64,000 nucleotides of DNA from an uncultured Muribaculaceae bacterium (GTDB lineage: Bacteria; Bacteroidota; Bacteroidia; Bacteroidales; Muribaculaceae), in contig CAJULY010000002.1 of the NCBI GenBank assembly GCA_910587185.1, forward strand, positions 62,001 through 126,000, read 5' to 3'. A program made the translations under genes and the position numbers. A model generated the notes under the pieces. The model worked only from the letters and a program-made list of their open reading frames with translations. It ran no database searches and was not told where the DNA came from. This document shows, piece after piece, positions 44,191 to 53,355 of this stretch. The first letter of the stretch is position 1; every line of letters starts with the position of its first letter.

Positions 44191-45699
44191 ATGTTTTCTA
44201 ATATATTGATTTATTTCGTGGTGATCCCGGTGATAATGCTTGCCGGACTCGCCCTATGCCGAAATATCAAGCAGATCAGGGCCGTGGCCGTAACCGGTTC
44301 TCTCGCTTTGACAGCGCTGTCAATCTATTTGCTTGTCGAGTACCTCGGTATGCGTGCAGCAAATCCTGACGCCCAGATGCTATTTACAGGAGCCTGGGAC
44401 TGGTTTAAACCGTTGCATATCCAGCTCGCTGTAGGTGTTGACGGTATTTCGGTCGCAATGTTGATCCTTTCATCTATCATTCTTCTGACCGGTAGTTTCG
44501 CCTCATGGAAAATAGATCCGATGCCCAAGGAGTTCTTCCTCTGGTTGATCTTGCTTTCAACAGGTGTGTTCGGCTTCTTCATCTCGATCGACCTCTTCAC
44601 CATGTTCATGTTCTATGAAGTAGCCCTTATCCCTATGTACCTTCTTATCGGTGTGTGGGGAAGTGGAAACAAGAACTATTCGGCGATGAAGCTTACACTG
44701 ATGCTGATGGGTGGTTCCGCATTCCTGATGCTCGGTCTGATCGGTATTTACTACCACTCTTCAGCCGATCCTTCACAGCTGACATGGAATCTTCTCGAAA
44801 TATCTAAAAACGGAGCAATCTCTACCGGATGGCAATATTTCCTGTTCCCGATGACATTCGTTGGCTTCGGTGTGCTGGGCGCTATGTTCCCGTTCCATAC
44901 ATGGAGTCCCGACGGTCATGCTTCAGCGCCGACAGCAGTCTCTATGCTTCATGCAGGTGTGTTGATGAAACTCGGAGGTTACGGATGTTTCCGTGTGGCG
45001 ATATATCTTATGCCTCAGGCTGCCAATGATCTCGCATGGATATTCCTTATCCTGACCGGTATCTCCGTTGTCTATGGTGCATTCAGTGCTTGTGTTCAGA
45101 CTGACCTCAAGTATATCAACGCTTATTCTTCCGTCAGTCACTGCGGACTCGTGCTTTTCGCAATCCTCATGCTGAATACGACGGCAATGACAGGTGCAAT
45201 CATGCAGATGCTTTCACATGGTCTCATGACTGCTCTCTTCTTCGCCCTTATCGGTATGATTTACGGACGCACGCATACCCGCGATATAACCAAGATGGGC
45301 GGATTGATGAAGATCATGCCCTTCCTCGCGGTTTGCTACGTGATTGCAGGTTTTGCATCGCTCGGTCTTCCCGGTCTCAGTGGTTTCGTGGCCGAAATGA
45401 CTATCTTTGTCGGTTCGTTCGAACATGCCGACATGTTCCATCGCGTATTCACCATTGTGGCTTGCTGCTCGATTGTGATCACGGCAGTATATATTCTCCG
45501 TGTTGTCGGTAAACTCCTTCTCGGCCCGGTTCAGGACGAGCATCATCTCGCTCTTACCGATGCTGAGTGGTGGGAGCGCACCGCTACTGTGACACTGATT
45601 GTCAGTGTAGCTGCAATCGGATGTTTCCCTGAGTTTTTTGCTGATTTGATCCGCTGGACATTCAACTCGAATATCTTCAGTGTAATTGGAATGAACTAA
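44191..45699 (+). CDS. nuoM: NADH-quinone oxidoreductase subunit M
   Basis: Predicted 502-residue antiporter-like pump subunit with 14 helices. The conserved motifs are MFYEVALIPMYLLIGVWG (glutamate), GAMFPFHTWSPDGHASAPTAVSMLHAGVLMKLGGYG and YSSVSHCGLVLFAI. It is preceded by nuoL (48 nt) and followed by nuoN (15 nt). Confidence 0.95.
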   Translation: MFSNILIYFVVIPVIMLAGLALCRNIKQIRAVAVTGSLALTALSIYLLVEYLGMRAANPDAQMLFTGAWDWFKPLHIQLAVGVDGISVAMLILSSIILLTGSFASWKIDPMPKEFFLWLILLSTGVFGFFISIDLFTMFMFYEVALIPMYLLIGVWGSGNKNYSAMKLTLMLMGGSAFLMLGLIGIYYHSSADPSQLTWNLLEISKNGAISTGWQYFLFPMTFVGFGVLGAMFPFHTWSPDGHASAPTAVSMLHAGVLMKLGGYGCFRVAIYLMPQAANDLAWIFLILTGISVVYGAFSACVQTDLKYINAYSSVSHCGLVLFAILMLNTTAMTGAIMQMLSHGLMTALFFALIGMIYGRTHTRDITKMGGLMKIMPFLAVCYVIAGFASLGLPGLSGFVAEMTIFVGSFEHADMFHRVFTIVACCSIVITAVYILRVVGKLLLGPVQDEHHLALTDAEWWERTATVTLIVSVAAIGCFPEFFADLIRWTFNSNIFSVIGMN

Positions 45700-45714
45700 T
45701 AAGATTTAAAAGAA

Positions 45715-47175
45715 ATGGATTACTCACAATTTTTAGCTATGAAGCAAGAAATAGGCTTGTTAGTTCTATTCCTTTTTGTCTTCCTTTATGATACATTCAT
45801 GCCCAAGCATGCACTCGGTTGCATCGGCAAGGTCACATGTCTGCTGTTCGGTCTGTTCACGCTTTACGGATTCTGTCCGTCAGTGATCGGTGACGGAGTG
45901 GTTGACGGCTTCTCAGGCATGTATGAGACTTCTCCGGCCATAGTAGCGATAAAAAACATATTGAATGTCGGTGTCTTGATCGTTTTGATCCAGTCTCTGA
46001 AATGGACTGCGAGCGAACACCAGGTGATTCGTCGCGGTGAGTTTTATGAGCTTCTCCTCATAACACTCTTCGGAATGTATCTCATGATGTCTGGACGTCA
46101 TTTCCTTGTTTTCATCATCGGTCTTGAAAGCGCCTCTCTGCCTTTGGCCGCTATGGTCGCCTTAAACAAACACAGATATGAAAGCCATGAGGCTGCAGCC
46201 AAGTATATCATGACGGCAGTTTTCTCTTCCGCCGTTCTGCTGATGGGTCTTTCGTTTGTCTATGGTCTGACCGGTTCCCTCTATTTCGGAAAAATTGCCT
46301 CTGCCATGACAGCTGCCTCTTCGGTCAATGTTGTTATGCTGGTAGTAGCGATAGCCTTTGTAATGTCAGGTGTCGGTTTCAAGCTTTCGCTCGTTCCGTT
46401 CCATCTTTGGACCGCTGATGTCTATCAGGGAGCACCGACTTCGGTCACTTCTTATCTTTCTGTTATTTCCAAGGGATCAGCTGCATTCGCATTCCTTGTT
46501 ATTCTCTGGCAGGTTTTCGGCACAGTCTATTCGCTTGCCTGGGAATGGATGCTGTATGCTCTGATTATCCTCACGATAACGGTTGGTAACCTCTTCGCTA
46601 TCCGACAGAAGAATCTTAAACGTTTCCTTGCATTCTCTTCAATTTCACAAGCCGGTTACATTATGCTCGGTATTATCGGGGACAATGCTATGGGTGAGGC
46701 AGCGCTGATGTTCTATGTTCTGGTCTATATCTTCTCCAATCTCGCTGCTTTCGGTGTCATAGGCGCTATCGAGAACAATTGCGGCAAGGTTTCCATGGAT
46801 GATTATAACGGACTTTATAAGACGAACCCGCGTCTCGCAGTGACAATGATGCTTGCCATGTTCTCACTCGCCGGAATTCCCCCGTTTGCCGGATTCTTCA
46901 GTAAATTCTTCATCTTTACCTCCGCTATAAATCAAGGCTCGATCGCGATATATGTTCTTGTGCTTATCGCTTTGATCAACACCATTATCTCTCTTTACTA
47001 CTATCTGCTTGTAGTTAAAGCGATGTTTATAAAGGATGTAGATGAAATGACAGTAGCTTCTTTCCGCAGTGCTTTCTCGGAAAGACTCGGAATGTGGATT
47101 TGCGTCGCCGGAATTCTCGGCCTCGGTCTTGTAAGCTGGTTCTATGATTCACTGCTTTGTGTAGTGGGCCTTTAA
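45715..47175 (+). CDS. nuoN: NADH-quinone oxidoreductase subunit N
   Basis: Predicted 486-residue antiporter-like pump subunit with 14 helices. Motifs include IIGLESASLPLAAMVAL (glutamate), FKLSLVPFHLWTADVYQGAPTSVTSYLSVISKGSA and AFSSISQAGYIMLGIIG. It is the last gene of the 18-gene unit; a strong terminator begins 19 nt downstream. Confidence 0.95.
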   Translation: MDYSQFLAMKQEIGLLVLFLFVFLYDTFMPKHALGCIGKVTCLLFGLFTLYGFCPSVIGDGVVDGFSGMYETSPAIVAIKNILNVGVLIVLIQSLKWTASEHQVIRRGEFYELLLITLFGMYLMMSGRHFLVFIIGLESASLPLAAMVALNKHRYESHEAAAKYIMTAVFSSAVLLMGLSFVYGLTGSLYFGKIASAMTAASSVNVVMLVVAIAFVMSGVGFKLSLVPFHLWTADVYQGAPTSVTSYLSVISKGSAAFAFLVILWQVFGTVYSLAWEWMLYALIILTITVGNLFAIRQKNLKRFLAFSSISQAGYIMLGIIGDNAMGEAALMFYVLVYIFSNLAAFGVIGAIENNCGKVSMDDYNGLYKTNPRLAVTMMLAMFSLAGIPPFAGFFSKFFIFTSAINQGSIAIYVLVLIALINTIISLYYYLLVVKAMFIKDVDEMTVASFRSAFSERLGMWICVAGILGLGLVSWFYDSLLCVVGL

Positions 47176-47194
47176 TGAAACTCTAATATATCAT

Positions 47195-47236
47195 AAATCT
47201 CAGAGATGTCGGAAAGGTATCTCTGAGATTTTTGTT
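47195..47236 (+). terminator. Terminator of the nuo-atp-nuo superoperon
   Basis: Perfect 13-bp stem AAATCTCAGAGAT / ATCTCTGAGATTT with an 11-nt loop, followed by TTGTTT. It ends 22 nt before the start codon of the next gene, leaving little room for a separate promoter. Confidence 0.88.
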
Positions 47237-47258
47237 TAACAGATATTATGTGATACCA

Positions 47259-50200
47259 ATGAATAAAACAAGAGTCTTTTCAATTTTTCTGTTTGCATTG
47301 TCAGCTTCGTTTTTAACCGGAGCGCAGCAGGTCCAGGGATTTGTCCATCAACGATCCAACAGCAGCGACTATCAATGGCCTGAAGACCCGAAAGTTTTGG
47401 AAAAATTAGATAACTGGCAGGATGCTAAGTTCGGCGTCCTGTTCCATTTCGGCTTATATTCCGTTCCGGGCATTGTTGAATCCTGGTCAATATGTTCAGA
47501 GGATGTCGATTGGATATCAAGAAAGAAGGATCTGCCTTACGATGAATATAAAAAATGGTACTATAGTCTTAAGGATTCTTTAAATCCGGTGCTTTTCAAT
47601 CCTGATAAATGGGCTTCAATCATGGATAAGGCTGGAATGAAATACATGATTTTCACAACAAAGCATCACGACGGATTCTGTAATTTCCCATCTAAATATA
47701 CCGATTTATCCATTGCTAACGGTCCTTTCGGCTCCGATCCGAGATCAAATATCGCTGCCGAAGTTTTCAATGCGTTCCGCAAAAAGGATTTCATGATAGG
47801 ATGTTATTTCTCAAAACCCGACTGGCATTGCGAATGGTTCTGGAATCCGGCATATTCTACCCCTAACCGCCATATAAATTACAAAAAGGAGCGTCATCCC
47901 GACTGGTGGAAAAATTATCAGGATTTCACATCCGGTCAGCTTGGTGAACTCTTGAGCGGAGATTACGGCAAATTTGATATTCTTTGGCTCGACGGAGGTT
48001 GGGTCAGAGGTGACGAAGTGGGGCTTGACAGTCTGCTTGTCGCAGCACGAAATGGAATCCATCCGGGGCTTATTTCCGTTGACAGAACCATAAAAGGACG
48101 TAACGAAAATTATCAGACACCTGAACGGGGCATTCCCGGAACTAAGCTTGATCATCCCTGGGAAAGCTGCATAACATTGAGCAACGATTGGGGATGGGTT
48201 CCTGATGCACCATTCAAGTCTCCTCAGAAAGTACTCGCGATGCTTGTGGAGATAACAGCCAAGGGCGGCTGTCTTGTTCTCGGTGTAGGTCCTACCCCTG
48301 AAGGCGAGATTGAGCCTGAAGTGGAGAAGCGTCTCACTCTGATTGGCGATTGGCTTAGAAAAAACGGCAAGGCGATATATGCCACGCGTCCAGTAGATGT
48401 GTTTAATTCGGGGAATGTATGGTTTACGCGCACGAAAGATAACTCAAAGCGATTTGCCATTATTGTCCCGGCTGAGGGTTCTAAGGTTGAGAAAACTGTG
48501 GCATGGCGAGGCAATGTTCCGAAAGGAAAGATTATCATGGTTGAGAACGGCAAGAGTGTCAGGTATTCTGTTGTCGATGGCGACAGTGTCATTGTAAATC
48601 TTGACAAAATTGATACTGACTATCCTGTAGCCCTCGAATTTACTCCCAGACCGGAAGTCCCTTTATATAAGAATAAAAACATGCCGGTTGAGCGTCGCAT
48701 TGCGGATCTTCTATCCAAAATGACTCTTGAGGAGAAAGCGGCGCAACTGCAGTGTCCGATGGGATGGGAAATGTATGTCAAAGACAAGAATGGCAATGTA
48801 TCGGTTTCCGACCGATTTATAGCTGAGAATTCCGGGGGGAAGCCGGTGGGCGCTTACTGGGCTACATTAAGGGCCGATCCATGGACTCGGAAGACACTTG
48901 AAACAGGCTTGAATCCTTCGGAGGCTGCGAATGCCCTTAATGCCCTTCAGAAATATGCAATTGAAGAAACCCGTCTCGGAATTCCAATTATGTTCCATGA
49001 AGAGCTTCCCCATGGGCTGATGTCGCTCGATGCGACTGTTTTTCCTACCGGACTTGGCATGGCGAGTACGTGGAATCCTGAACTAATAAAAAAAGCAGGC
49101 GCTGCAGCGGGCGAAGAAGCACTCGCGCGCGGCGTTACCGTAGGCTATGGCCCGGTGCTTGATATCGCGCGCGATCCCCGTTGGTCAAGAATGGAGGAGA
49201 CGATGGGTGAAGATCCTTGGCTTGCTGGTGAAATAGGTGGGGCTTACATGTCGGGGATGCAGGGTGCGAATGTCGGCAATGGTCGTCGCATAGTCTCTAT
49301 GTTGAAGCATTTTGCGGGATATGGCGTGCCGGAAAGTGGACTTAACGGGGCAGATGCCGCAGTTGGAATGCGAAAACTCGAGGGAGAATTGCTCCTGCCG
49401 TTCCGCAAAGCTGTTTCCAAAGGCGCCGGGGCACTAATGACTTCCTATAATAAAATAGATGGGATTCCCGCAACCGGTCACAGATATCTGCTCAATGATG
49501 TCCTTAGGGGGAAATGGGGATTTAATGGATTTGTATGTTCCGATCTTTTCAGTATTGACGGAATGGTCAACAGCACTGCTGCCAATAAAATCGAAGCCGG
49601 AGCCAAGTCTCTTCACGCCGGGGTAGATATAGATCTTGGAACTGCATGCTATGGGAATAAGCTTGAAGAAGCTGTTAAGGCAGGATTAGTGACAATGGAA
49701 GAGGTCGATACTGCCGTGAGCCGTATTTTGAGAATGAAATTCCTAACAGGTCTGTTTGACAATCCTTATGTAGATCCAAAGAAAGCCAAACAGATTTCCC
49801 ATACTGCAGAAAACCGCGCACTCGCCGCGGAGATAGCACGCCAGGGAACAATTCTTCTGAAAAACGACGGTATGCTTCCTCTTAACGAGAACCTGAAAAA
49901 AATAGCAGTAATTGGACCCAATGCCAATATGTGTTACAATCAGCTCGGCGATTATACCGCACCACAGAACTCAGACGATGTCGTGACTGTTTTGGAGGGA
50001 ATCAAAAATGCGGTATCCTCATCGACAGAAGTCATATACGCTAAAGGGTGTGCGGTTCGCGACACTCTTTCAAGCGATATTTCCGAAGCCGTAAAAGCGG
50101 CGGAGGCCTCAGATGCCATTATTCTGGTGGTCGGAGGCTCAAGCGCCCGCGACTTCAAAACGTCGTATGCTTCGACAGGAGCTGCCACTACCGATAATAC

Positions 50201-50930
50201 AAACAATGTTCTTGACATGGATTGCGGCGAAGGCTTCGACCGTTCTACGCTTGACTTGCTAGGAGCGCAGAATGAACTTATGGAGGCGATACTTGCAACA
50301 GGAAAACCTGTGGCAGTGGTTTATATCCAGGGACGGCCTCTTGACATGAATCTTCCGGCTGATAAAGCTTCCGCTCTGTTGTGTGCGTGGTATCCCGGCG
50401 AACGGGGAGGTGAGGCAATCGCTGATATTATTTTGGGCAAATACAATCCTTCCGGACGACTTCCTGTGACGGTTCCACGCAGCGTAGGTCAATTACCGGT
50501 CTATTATTCACAAGGCACTCAGCATGATTATATGGACGGTAAAAGCGCGCCGCTGTTTCCGTTCGGATACGGATTAAGCTATTCGACTTTCAAGTATTCG
50601 AATCTTGAGATACGGCCAGAAGGCGATAATAGATTTGAAGTTTCATGCAATGTCACCAATACAGGCGAATGTGACGGTGCGGAAGTCGTTCAGCTCTATA
50701 TTTCCGATCCGGTTGCCTCAGTCGCTCGCCCCTCATTGATGTTAAAAGGTTTCAGCCGCGTTGAGCTGAAAAAAGGTGAAACGAAAAATGTGGAATTTTT
50801 CCTTGGACCGGAAGAATTGTCGTTCCTTGGCATCGACATGAAAGATCATCTTGAGCCCGGCAAAATCAATCTGATGATCGGTCCTTCCTCGGCAGATTTC
50901 AGATTGAAGGGATCGTTAGACGTCAGGTAA
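47259..50930 (+). CDS. GH29 alpha-L-fucosidase fused to GH3 beta-glycosidase
   Basis: Predicted 1223-residue exported enzyme with two glycosidase modules. After a signal peptide (start MNKTRVFSIF, cleavage near GAQQ) residues 30-450 form a GH29 alpha-L-fucosidase: KFGVLFHFGLYSVPG, FTTKHHDGFCNF and the nucleophile in FDILWLDGGW (Asp245). From about residue 475 a full GH3 follows: RIADLLSKMTLEEKAAQLQ, MLKHFAGYG, the nucleophile in FVCSDLFSIDG (Asp762), the second alpha/beta domain, and a C-terminal fibronectin-III-like domain. Both active sites look intact. The likely role is stepwise removal of fucose and an underlying beta-linked sugar from host or plant glycans. The next gene is convergent, and there is no SusCD pair nearby. 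Confidence 0.88.
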   Translation: MNKTRVFSIFLFALSASFLTGAQQVQGFVHQRSNSSDYQWPEDPKVLEKLDNWQDAKFGVLFHFGLYSVPGIVESWSICSEDVDWISRKKDLPYDEYKKWYYSLKDSLNPVLFNPDKWASIMDKAGMKYMIFTTKHHDGFCNFPSKYTDLSIANGPFGSDPRSNIAAEVFNAFRKKDFMIGCYFSKPDWHCEWFWNPAYSTPNRHINYKKERHPDWWKNYQDFTSGQLGELLSGDYGKFDILWLDGGWVRGDEVGLDSLLVAARNGIHPGLISVDRTIKGRNENYQTPERGIPGTKLDHPWESCITLSNDWGWVPDAPFKSPQKVLAMLVEITAKGGCLVLGVGPTPEGEIEPEVEKRLTLIGDWLRKNGKAIYATRPVDVFNSGNVWFTRTKDNSKRFAIIVPAEGSKVEKTVAWRGNVPKGKIIMVENGKSVRYSVVDGDSVIVNLDKIDTDYPVALEFTPRPEVPLYKNKNMPVERRIADLLSKMTLEEKAAQLQCPMGWEMYVKDKNGNVSVSDRFIAENSGGKPVGAYWATLRADPWTRKTLETGLNPSEAANALNALQKYAIEETRLGIPIMFHEELPHGLMSLDATVFPTGLGMASTWNPELIKKAGAAAGEEALARGVTVGYGPVLDIARDPRWSRMEETMGEDPWLAGEIGGAYMSGMQGANVGNGRRIVSMLKHFAGYGVPESGLNGADAAVGMRKLEGELLLPFRKAVSKGAGALMTSYNKIDGIPATGHRYLLNDVLRGKWGFNGFVCSDLFSIDGMVNSTAANKIEAGAKSLHAGVDIDLGTACYGNKLEEAVKAGLVTMEEVDTAVSRILRMKFLTGLFDNPYVDPKKAKQISHTAENRALAAEIARQGTILLKNDGMLPLNENLKKIAVIGPNANMCYNQLGDYTAPQNSDDVVTVLEGIKNAVSSSTEVIYAKGCAVRDTLSSDISEAVKAAEASDAIILVVGGSSARDFKTSYASTGAATTDNTNNVLDMDCGEGFDRSTLDLLGAQNELMEAILATGKPVAVVYIQGRPLDMNLPADKASALLCAWYPGERGGEAIADIILGKYNPSGRLPVTVPRSVGQLPVYYSQGTQHDYMDGKSAPLFPFGYGLSYSTFKYSNLEIRPEGDNRFEVSCNVTNTGECDGAEVVQLYISDPVASVARPSLMLKGFSRVELKKGETKNVEFFLGPEELSFLGIDMKDHLEPGKINLMIGPSSADFRLKGSLDVR

Positions 50931-50949
50931 TCGACTTACATAATATTTT

Positions 50950-50981
50950 GAAAGCAGCGAGGAGTTTTCTTCGCTGCTTTC
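50950..50981. terminator. Terminator hairpin between convergent genes
   Basis: Perfect 11-bp stem GAAAGCAGCGA/TCGCTGCTTTC with a 10-nt loop, 19 nt after the fucosidase-GH3 stop codon. T-tracts on either side are modest, so it may serve both directions. Confidence 0.7.
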
Positions 50982-51003
50982 AATTATTTGTCGATCTGTA
51001 ATG

Positions 51004-51192
51004 TCAAGATTTCTTCTCCGGTAGATTAATTCCCATGAAAACAGATCCTAATGCAGAAAATAATATGCCGTTATAAAGGAATAAGGGACTGCCCTTAATG
51101 AAAAACATATCCATTACTATCAGGAATATTCCGGCAAGAAGGCAGATGATTCCACAGATAAACCCTAATTTTCGAAATTTATTTGAGGCCAT
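51004..51192 (-). CDS. Small two-helix membrane protein
   Basis: Predicted 62-residue protein with two transmembrane helices (LGFICGIICLLAGIFLIVMDMFFI and LYNGILFSALGSVFMGI). The start MASNKFRKL is chosen because it places a positively charged N terminus before the first helix and leaves 35 nt after the yqgE stop; a longer frame would overlap yqgE. No family recognised. It is probably co-transcribed with yqgE. Confidence 0.55.
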   Translation of the reverse strand: MASNKFRKLGFICGIICLLAGIFLIVMDMFFIKGSPLFLYNGILFSALGSVFMGINLPEKKS

Positions 51193-51227
51193 TGTATATT
51201 TCTGATTGGTTGTGATATTTACTTGGA

Positions 51228-51830
51228 TCAATTGGCATGAGGATTCCGAGGATGAAAACGCCATCCTCTAAACCGTTTGCCAAGCATGCGCACGTAACGA
51301 TGCCAATAAGGGTCCTCACTTCCTGTCAGCATCGAACTGTAATCAGTAGATTCCGTTACAGCCCACACCCTATTGCTGATCTCTTCGTCGAGTTGAAGGC
51401 GCGACCAACCGCTATATCCGAGAAAAAAACGCAAATAACCCTCTAACGGATAACCGAGATTGACATAATCCCTGACCGCATCGAAATCGCCTCCTACAAA
51501 AAGATTGTCCTTGATTTTACGGCAACCTGGTATTACTTCGCCGAGAGTATGAAGGAAAAACAGTCTGTCATTAGCCATAGGTCCGCCACAATAAACCGAG
51601 ACAGGTTTCTCTATTTTCACGCCTTCGATAATGTTCTGGAGGGTATATCCTGTCAGTCTGTTCAAGACTATACCCATTGCCGTAGAATCAGGCGCGTAAT
51701 CCGCAATGCATATTACGGAGTGATGGAAATAGTCTTCCCGCAGGAAAGGTTCTGAGATGAGTAGGGCTCCGATGTCAGGTTTACCTCCGGGAATATCTAT
51801 ATTGAAAATGTTATTGTCGAAATCGATCAT
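51228..51830 (-). CDS. yqgE: YqgE/AlgH family protein
   Basis: Predicted 200-residue cytoplasmic protein of the UPF0301 family. Diagnostic stretches are GALLISEPFLREDYFHHSVICIADY, AMGIVLNRLTG, VYCGGPMANDRLFFLHTL and RFFLGYSGWSRLQLDEEI. The start at 51830 (MIDFDN) is preferred to 51878, because the latter lies upstream of the predicted transcription start. AlgH was named for a link to alginate regulation in Pseudomonas, but the general role is unknown. Confidence 0.9.
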   Translation of the reverse strand: MIDFDNNIFNIDIPGGKPDIGALLISEPFLREDYFHHSVICIADYAPDSTAMGIVLNRLTGYTLQNIIEGVKIEKPVSVYCGGPMANDRLFFLHTLGEVIPGCRKIKDNLFVGGDFDAVRDYVNLGYPLEGYLRFFLGYSGWSRLQLDEEISNRVWAVTESTDYSSMLTGSEDPYWHRYVRMLGKRFRGWRFHPRNPHAN

Positions 51831-51866
51831 AAGGAGAATTAGTGAACTTTTTAGTGTGGTCCTACA

Positions 51867-51874
51867 CAAAGATA
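51867..51874 (-). promoter_or_regulatory. -7 box of yqgE
   Basis: TATCTTTG on the minus strand, 36 nt before the ATG at 51830. The position expected for -33 falls in the T-tract of the terminator just upstream, so the two elements overlap. Confidence 0.45.
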
Positions 51875-51889
51875 GCAATAGTTTACAAA

Positions 51890-51922
51890 TAAAAAAAATT
51901 ACTCGTCGTCACGACGAATAAT
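51890..51922 (-). terminator. Strong terminator upstream of yqgE
   Basis: Minus-strand stem ATTATTCGTCG/CGACGAGTAAT with a three-base loop and one G-U pair, followed by eight T. No annotated gene ends before it, so its substrate must be a short transcript from the promoter at 51960-51990. Confidence 0.82.
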
Positions 51923-51955
51923 CTTCTTACCTTAAATCTAATACCATGAAAAACT
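51890..51955 (-). ncRNA. Candidate small RNA of about 65 nt upstream of yqgE
   Basis: A consensus promoter (51960-51990) is followed within 70 nt on the minus strand by an intrinsic terminator, giving a free-standing short transcript. Inside lies only a six-codon frame (MVLDLR, ATG at 51947) before the terminator stem. No known RNA family is recognised. It could instead be a leader that normally stops before yqgE. Support is from sequence signals only. Confidence 0.5.
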
Positions 51956-51959
51956 GATG

Positions 51960-51990
51960 CAAAGGTATTAATTTTATATTATATGGCAAA
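51960..51990 (-). promoter_or_regulatory. Consensus promoter of the candidate small RNA
   Basis: Minus strand TTTG (51990-51987), 19 nt, then TACCTTTG (51967-51960). Transcription should start near 51955. Confidence 0.72.
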
Positions 51991-52158
51991 AAAATGGATA
52001 AAATAATGATAGCGTATTTGCATTTTTTAACTTAAATGCGCGATTCAAAAGATTAAATACTCTTTTCTGACAAATCTGAAGTGGTTTGTAATAAATTTAC
52101 TATGTATTTCTCACATAAAATTGTAATTTTGAACTTTAGAATGATAATTAAATAAACT

Positions 52159-52596
52159 ATGGCAAAAGAAGCGGAGTGGTGGACTTCACCTCAGGAAAGT
52201 GAATCGGGACGTATAATTCTTGTAACCGGCAGAAAGGATGTCGAAAAATTCAGGAATAACAAAAAATATTCAATTCGAGTCGAAATATCGTGGAAATATA
52301 GCGGACAGGAGGACGGAATGCCTGATTACGAGACATCTCTCCTCATGGAACAAGTGACTGAAAGACTTGAAGCCGTCTTTCTAAAAGACCCTGTGGCCGT
52401 AATGACCGGAATTTTCACTGGAGATGACGAGCGAGACTGGGTCTTCTATACTCTGAGCACGAATATATTTGGAAAGAAACTCAATGAAGCTCTTGCTGAT
52501 CTACCATTGCTCCCTTTGGAGATAATTTGTGAGAATGATCCTGATTGGGATGCCTATAAAGAAATGTCTGAGGCGGAGATCAATGCCGGTGAATGA
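52159..52596 (+). CDS. DUF695 domain-containing protein
   Basis: Predicted 145-residue soluble protein that matches the DUF695 family along its length: EWWTSPQESESGRIILVTGRKDVEKFR, YSIRVEISWKY, MPDYETSLLMEQVTERLEAVF and the conserved GDDERDWVFYTLSTNIFGKKLNEAL. The C terminus (ENDPDWDAYKEM) is also typical. Function is unknown. It is a single-gene unit; a TAATTTTG at 52124-52131 may be its -7 box, but no -33 is evident. The AT-rich sequence between 51991 and 52123 shows nothing else. Confidence 0.8.
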   Translation: MAKEAEWWTSPQESESGRIILVTGRKDVEKFRNNKKYSIRVEISWKYSGQEDGMPDYETSLLMEQVTERLEAVFLKDPVAVMTGIFTGDDERDWVFYTLSTNIFGKKLNEALADLPLLPLEIICENDPDWDAYKEMSEAEINAGE

Positions 52597-52616
52597 AGCA
52601 ATTCCTGGCAAGTTTG

Positions 52617-53186
52617 TTACTTTTCAAAGGACAGTCCGTGTGTCGTGATCAGCTTATCCAGAGTTTTGCCTCCGTCGAGCGAAGGGGAGAAACTTTTCAG
52701 AACATTGATCTTGCATTTGAGATCTAAGGCCAGAGGGTCGCAGATTGAGTCAGCTACACATACATCTCCCGCAATGCCACAGATATCTAATCGGTTGATG
52801 TTCTTCGATTCAATGATCTTTAAAATCTTTTCTGCGGCATCTTTATTCTTGAATATAGAATATTCTTCACGATACGTGTCCTGGCCCTTGTGAAGAACGG
52901 AGACTTTGTCGGGGAGCGCGACTAATTCATTCATCAGTGCGGGCCATATAGCGGCACCGACGGAATCGGCAATGCAATGCAGTGGCCATTTGCCTCCTTC
53001 TGATTTGAAGGAACAGTGGCGCATAGGGTGCCTGTCAGCCGTTACTATGATATGTTCGTATTCCTTTCCGTTCAGCATGACATAATCAGCAAGTGAATTC
53101 ATTGCGCCTTCCGCTCCAGGGACAGGAAGTGTTCCGTTTATGAAATCTATCTGTGGATCTATTATGAGAAGAATCTTATTTGTCAT
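52617..53186 (-). CDS. pncA: Nicotinamidase (isochorismatase family)
   Basis: Predicted 189-residue cysteine hydrolase converting nicotinamide to nicotinate for NAD salvage. The catalytic aspartate is Asp10 in LLIIDPQIDFINGTLPV, the lysine is in VLHKGQD and the cysteine in GIAGDVCVADS. The metal-site pattern TADRHPMRHCSF plus WPLHC is specific for nicotinamidases within the family. The start at 53186 is preferred because the first strand begins directly there; a start 22 codons upstream adds a non-conserved hydrophobic stretch. It is convergent with the DUF695 gene. Confidence 0.85.
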   Translation of the reverse strand: MTNKILLIIDPQIDFINGTLPVPGAEGAMNSLADYVMLNGKEYEHIIVTADRHPMRHCSFKSEGGKWPLHCIADSVGAAIWPALMNELVALPDKVSVLHKGQDTYREEYSIFKNKDAAEKILKIIESKNINRLDICGIAGDVCVADSICDPLALDLKCKINVLKSFSPSLDGGKTLDKLITTHGLSFEK

Positions 53187-53286
53187 TGGAATCGGAGGAA
53201 GGATAATCCATTGGGTTATGTTTAAGGAATATATCAATATAACACCTTTCAAATATTAAGGTTGAGATTTATCAGCATATAAGGGG

Positions 53287-53317
53287 AAAAGGAGTGCGAC
53301 TGATCCGCACTCCTTTT
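53287..53317 (-). terminator. Terminator of the rsfS-ftsH unit
   Basis: Perfect 12-bp stem AAAAGGAGTGCG/CGCACTCCTTTT with a 7-nt loop, followed by CCCCTTAT on the minus strand, about 39 nt after the ftsH stop codon. Confidence 0.82.
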
Positions 53318-53355
53318 CTGCTATGAATAATTATGAGTTAGGTGAAGTCGAAGAA

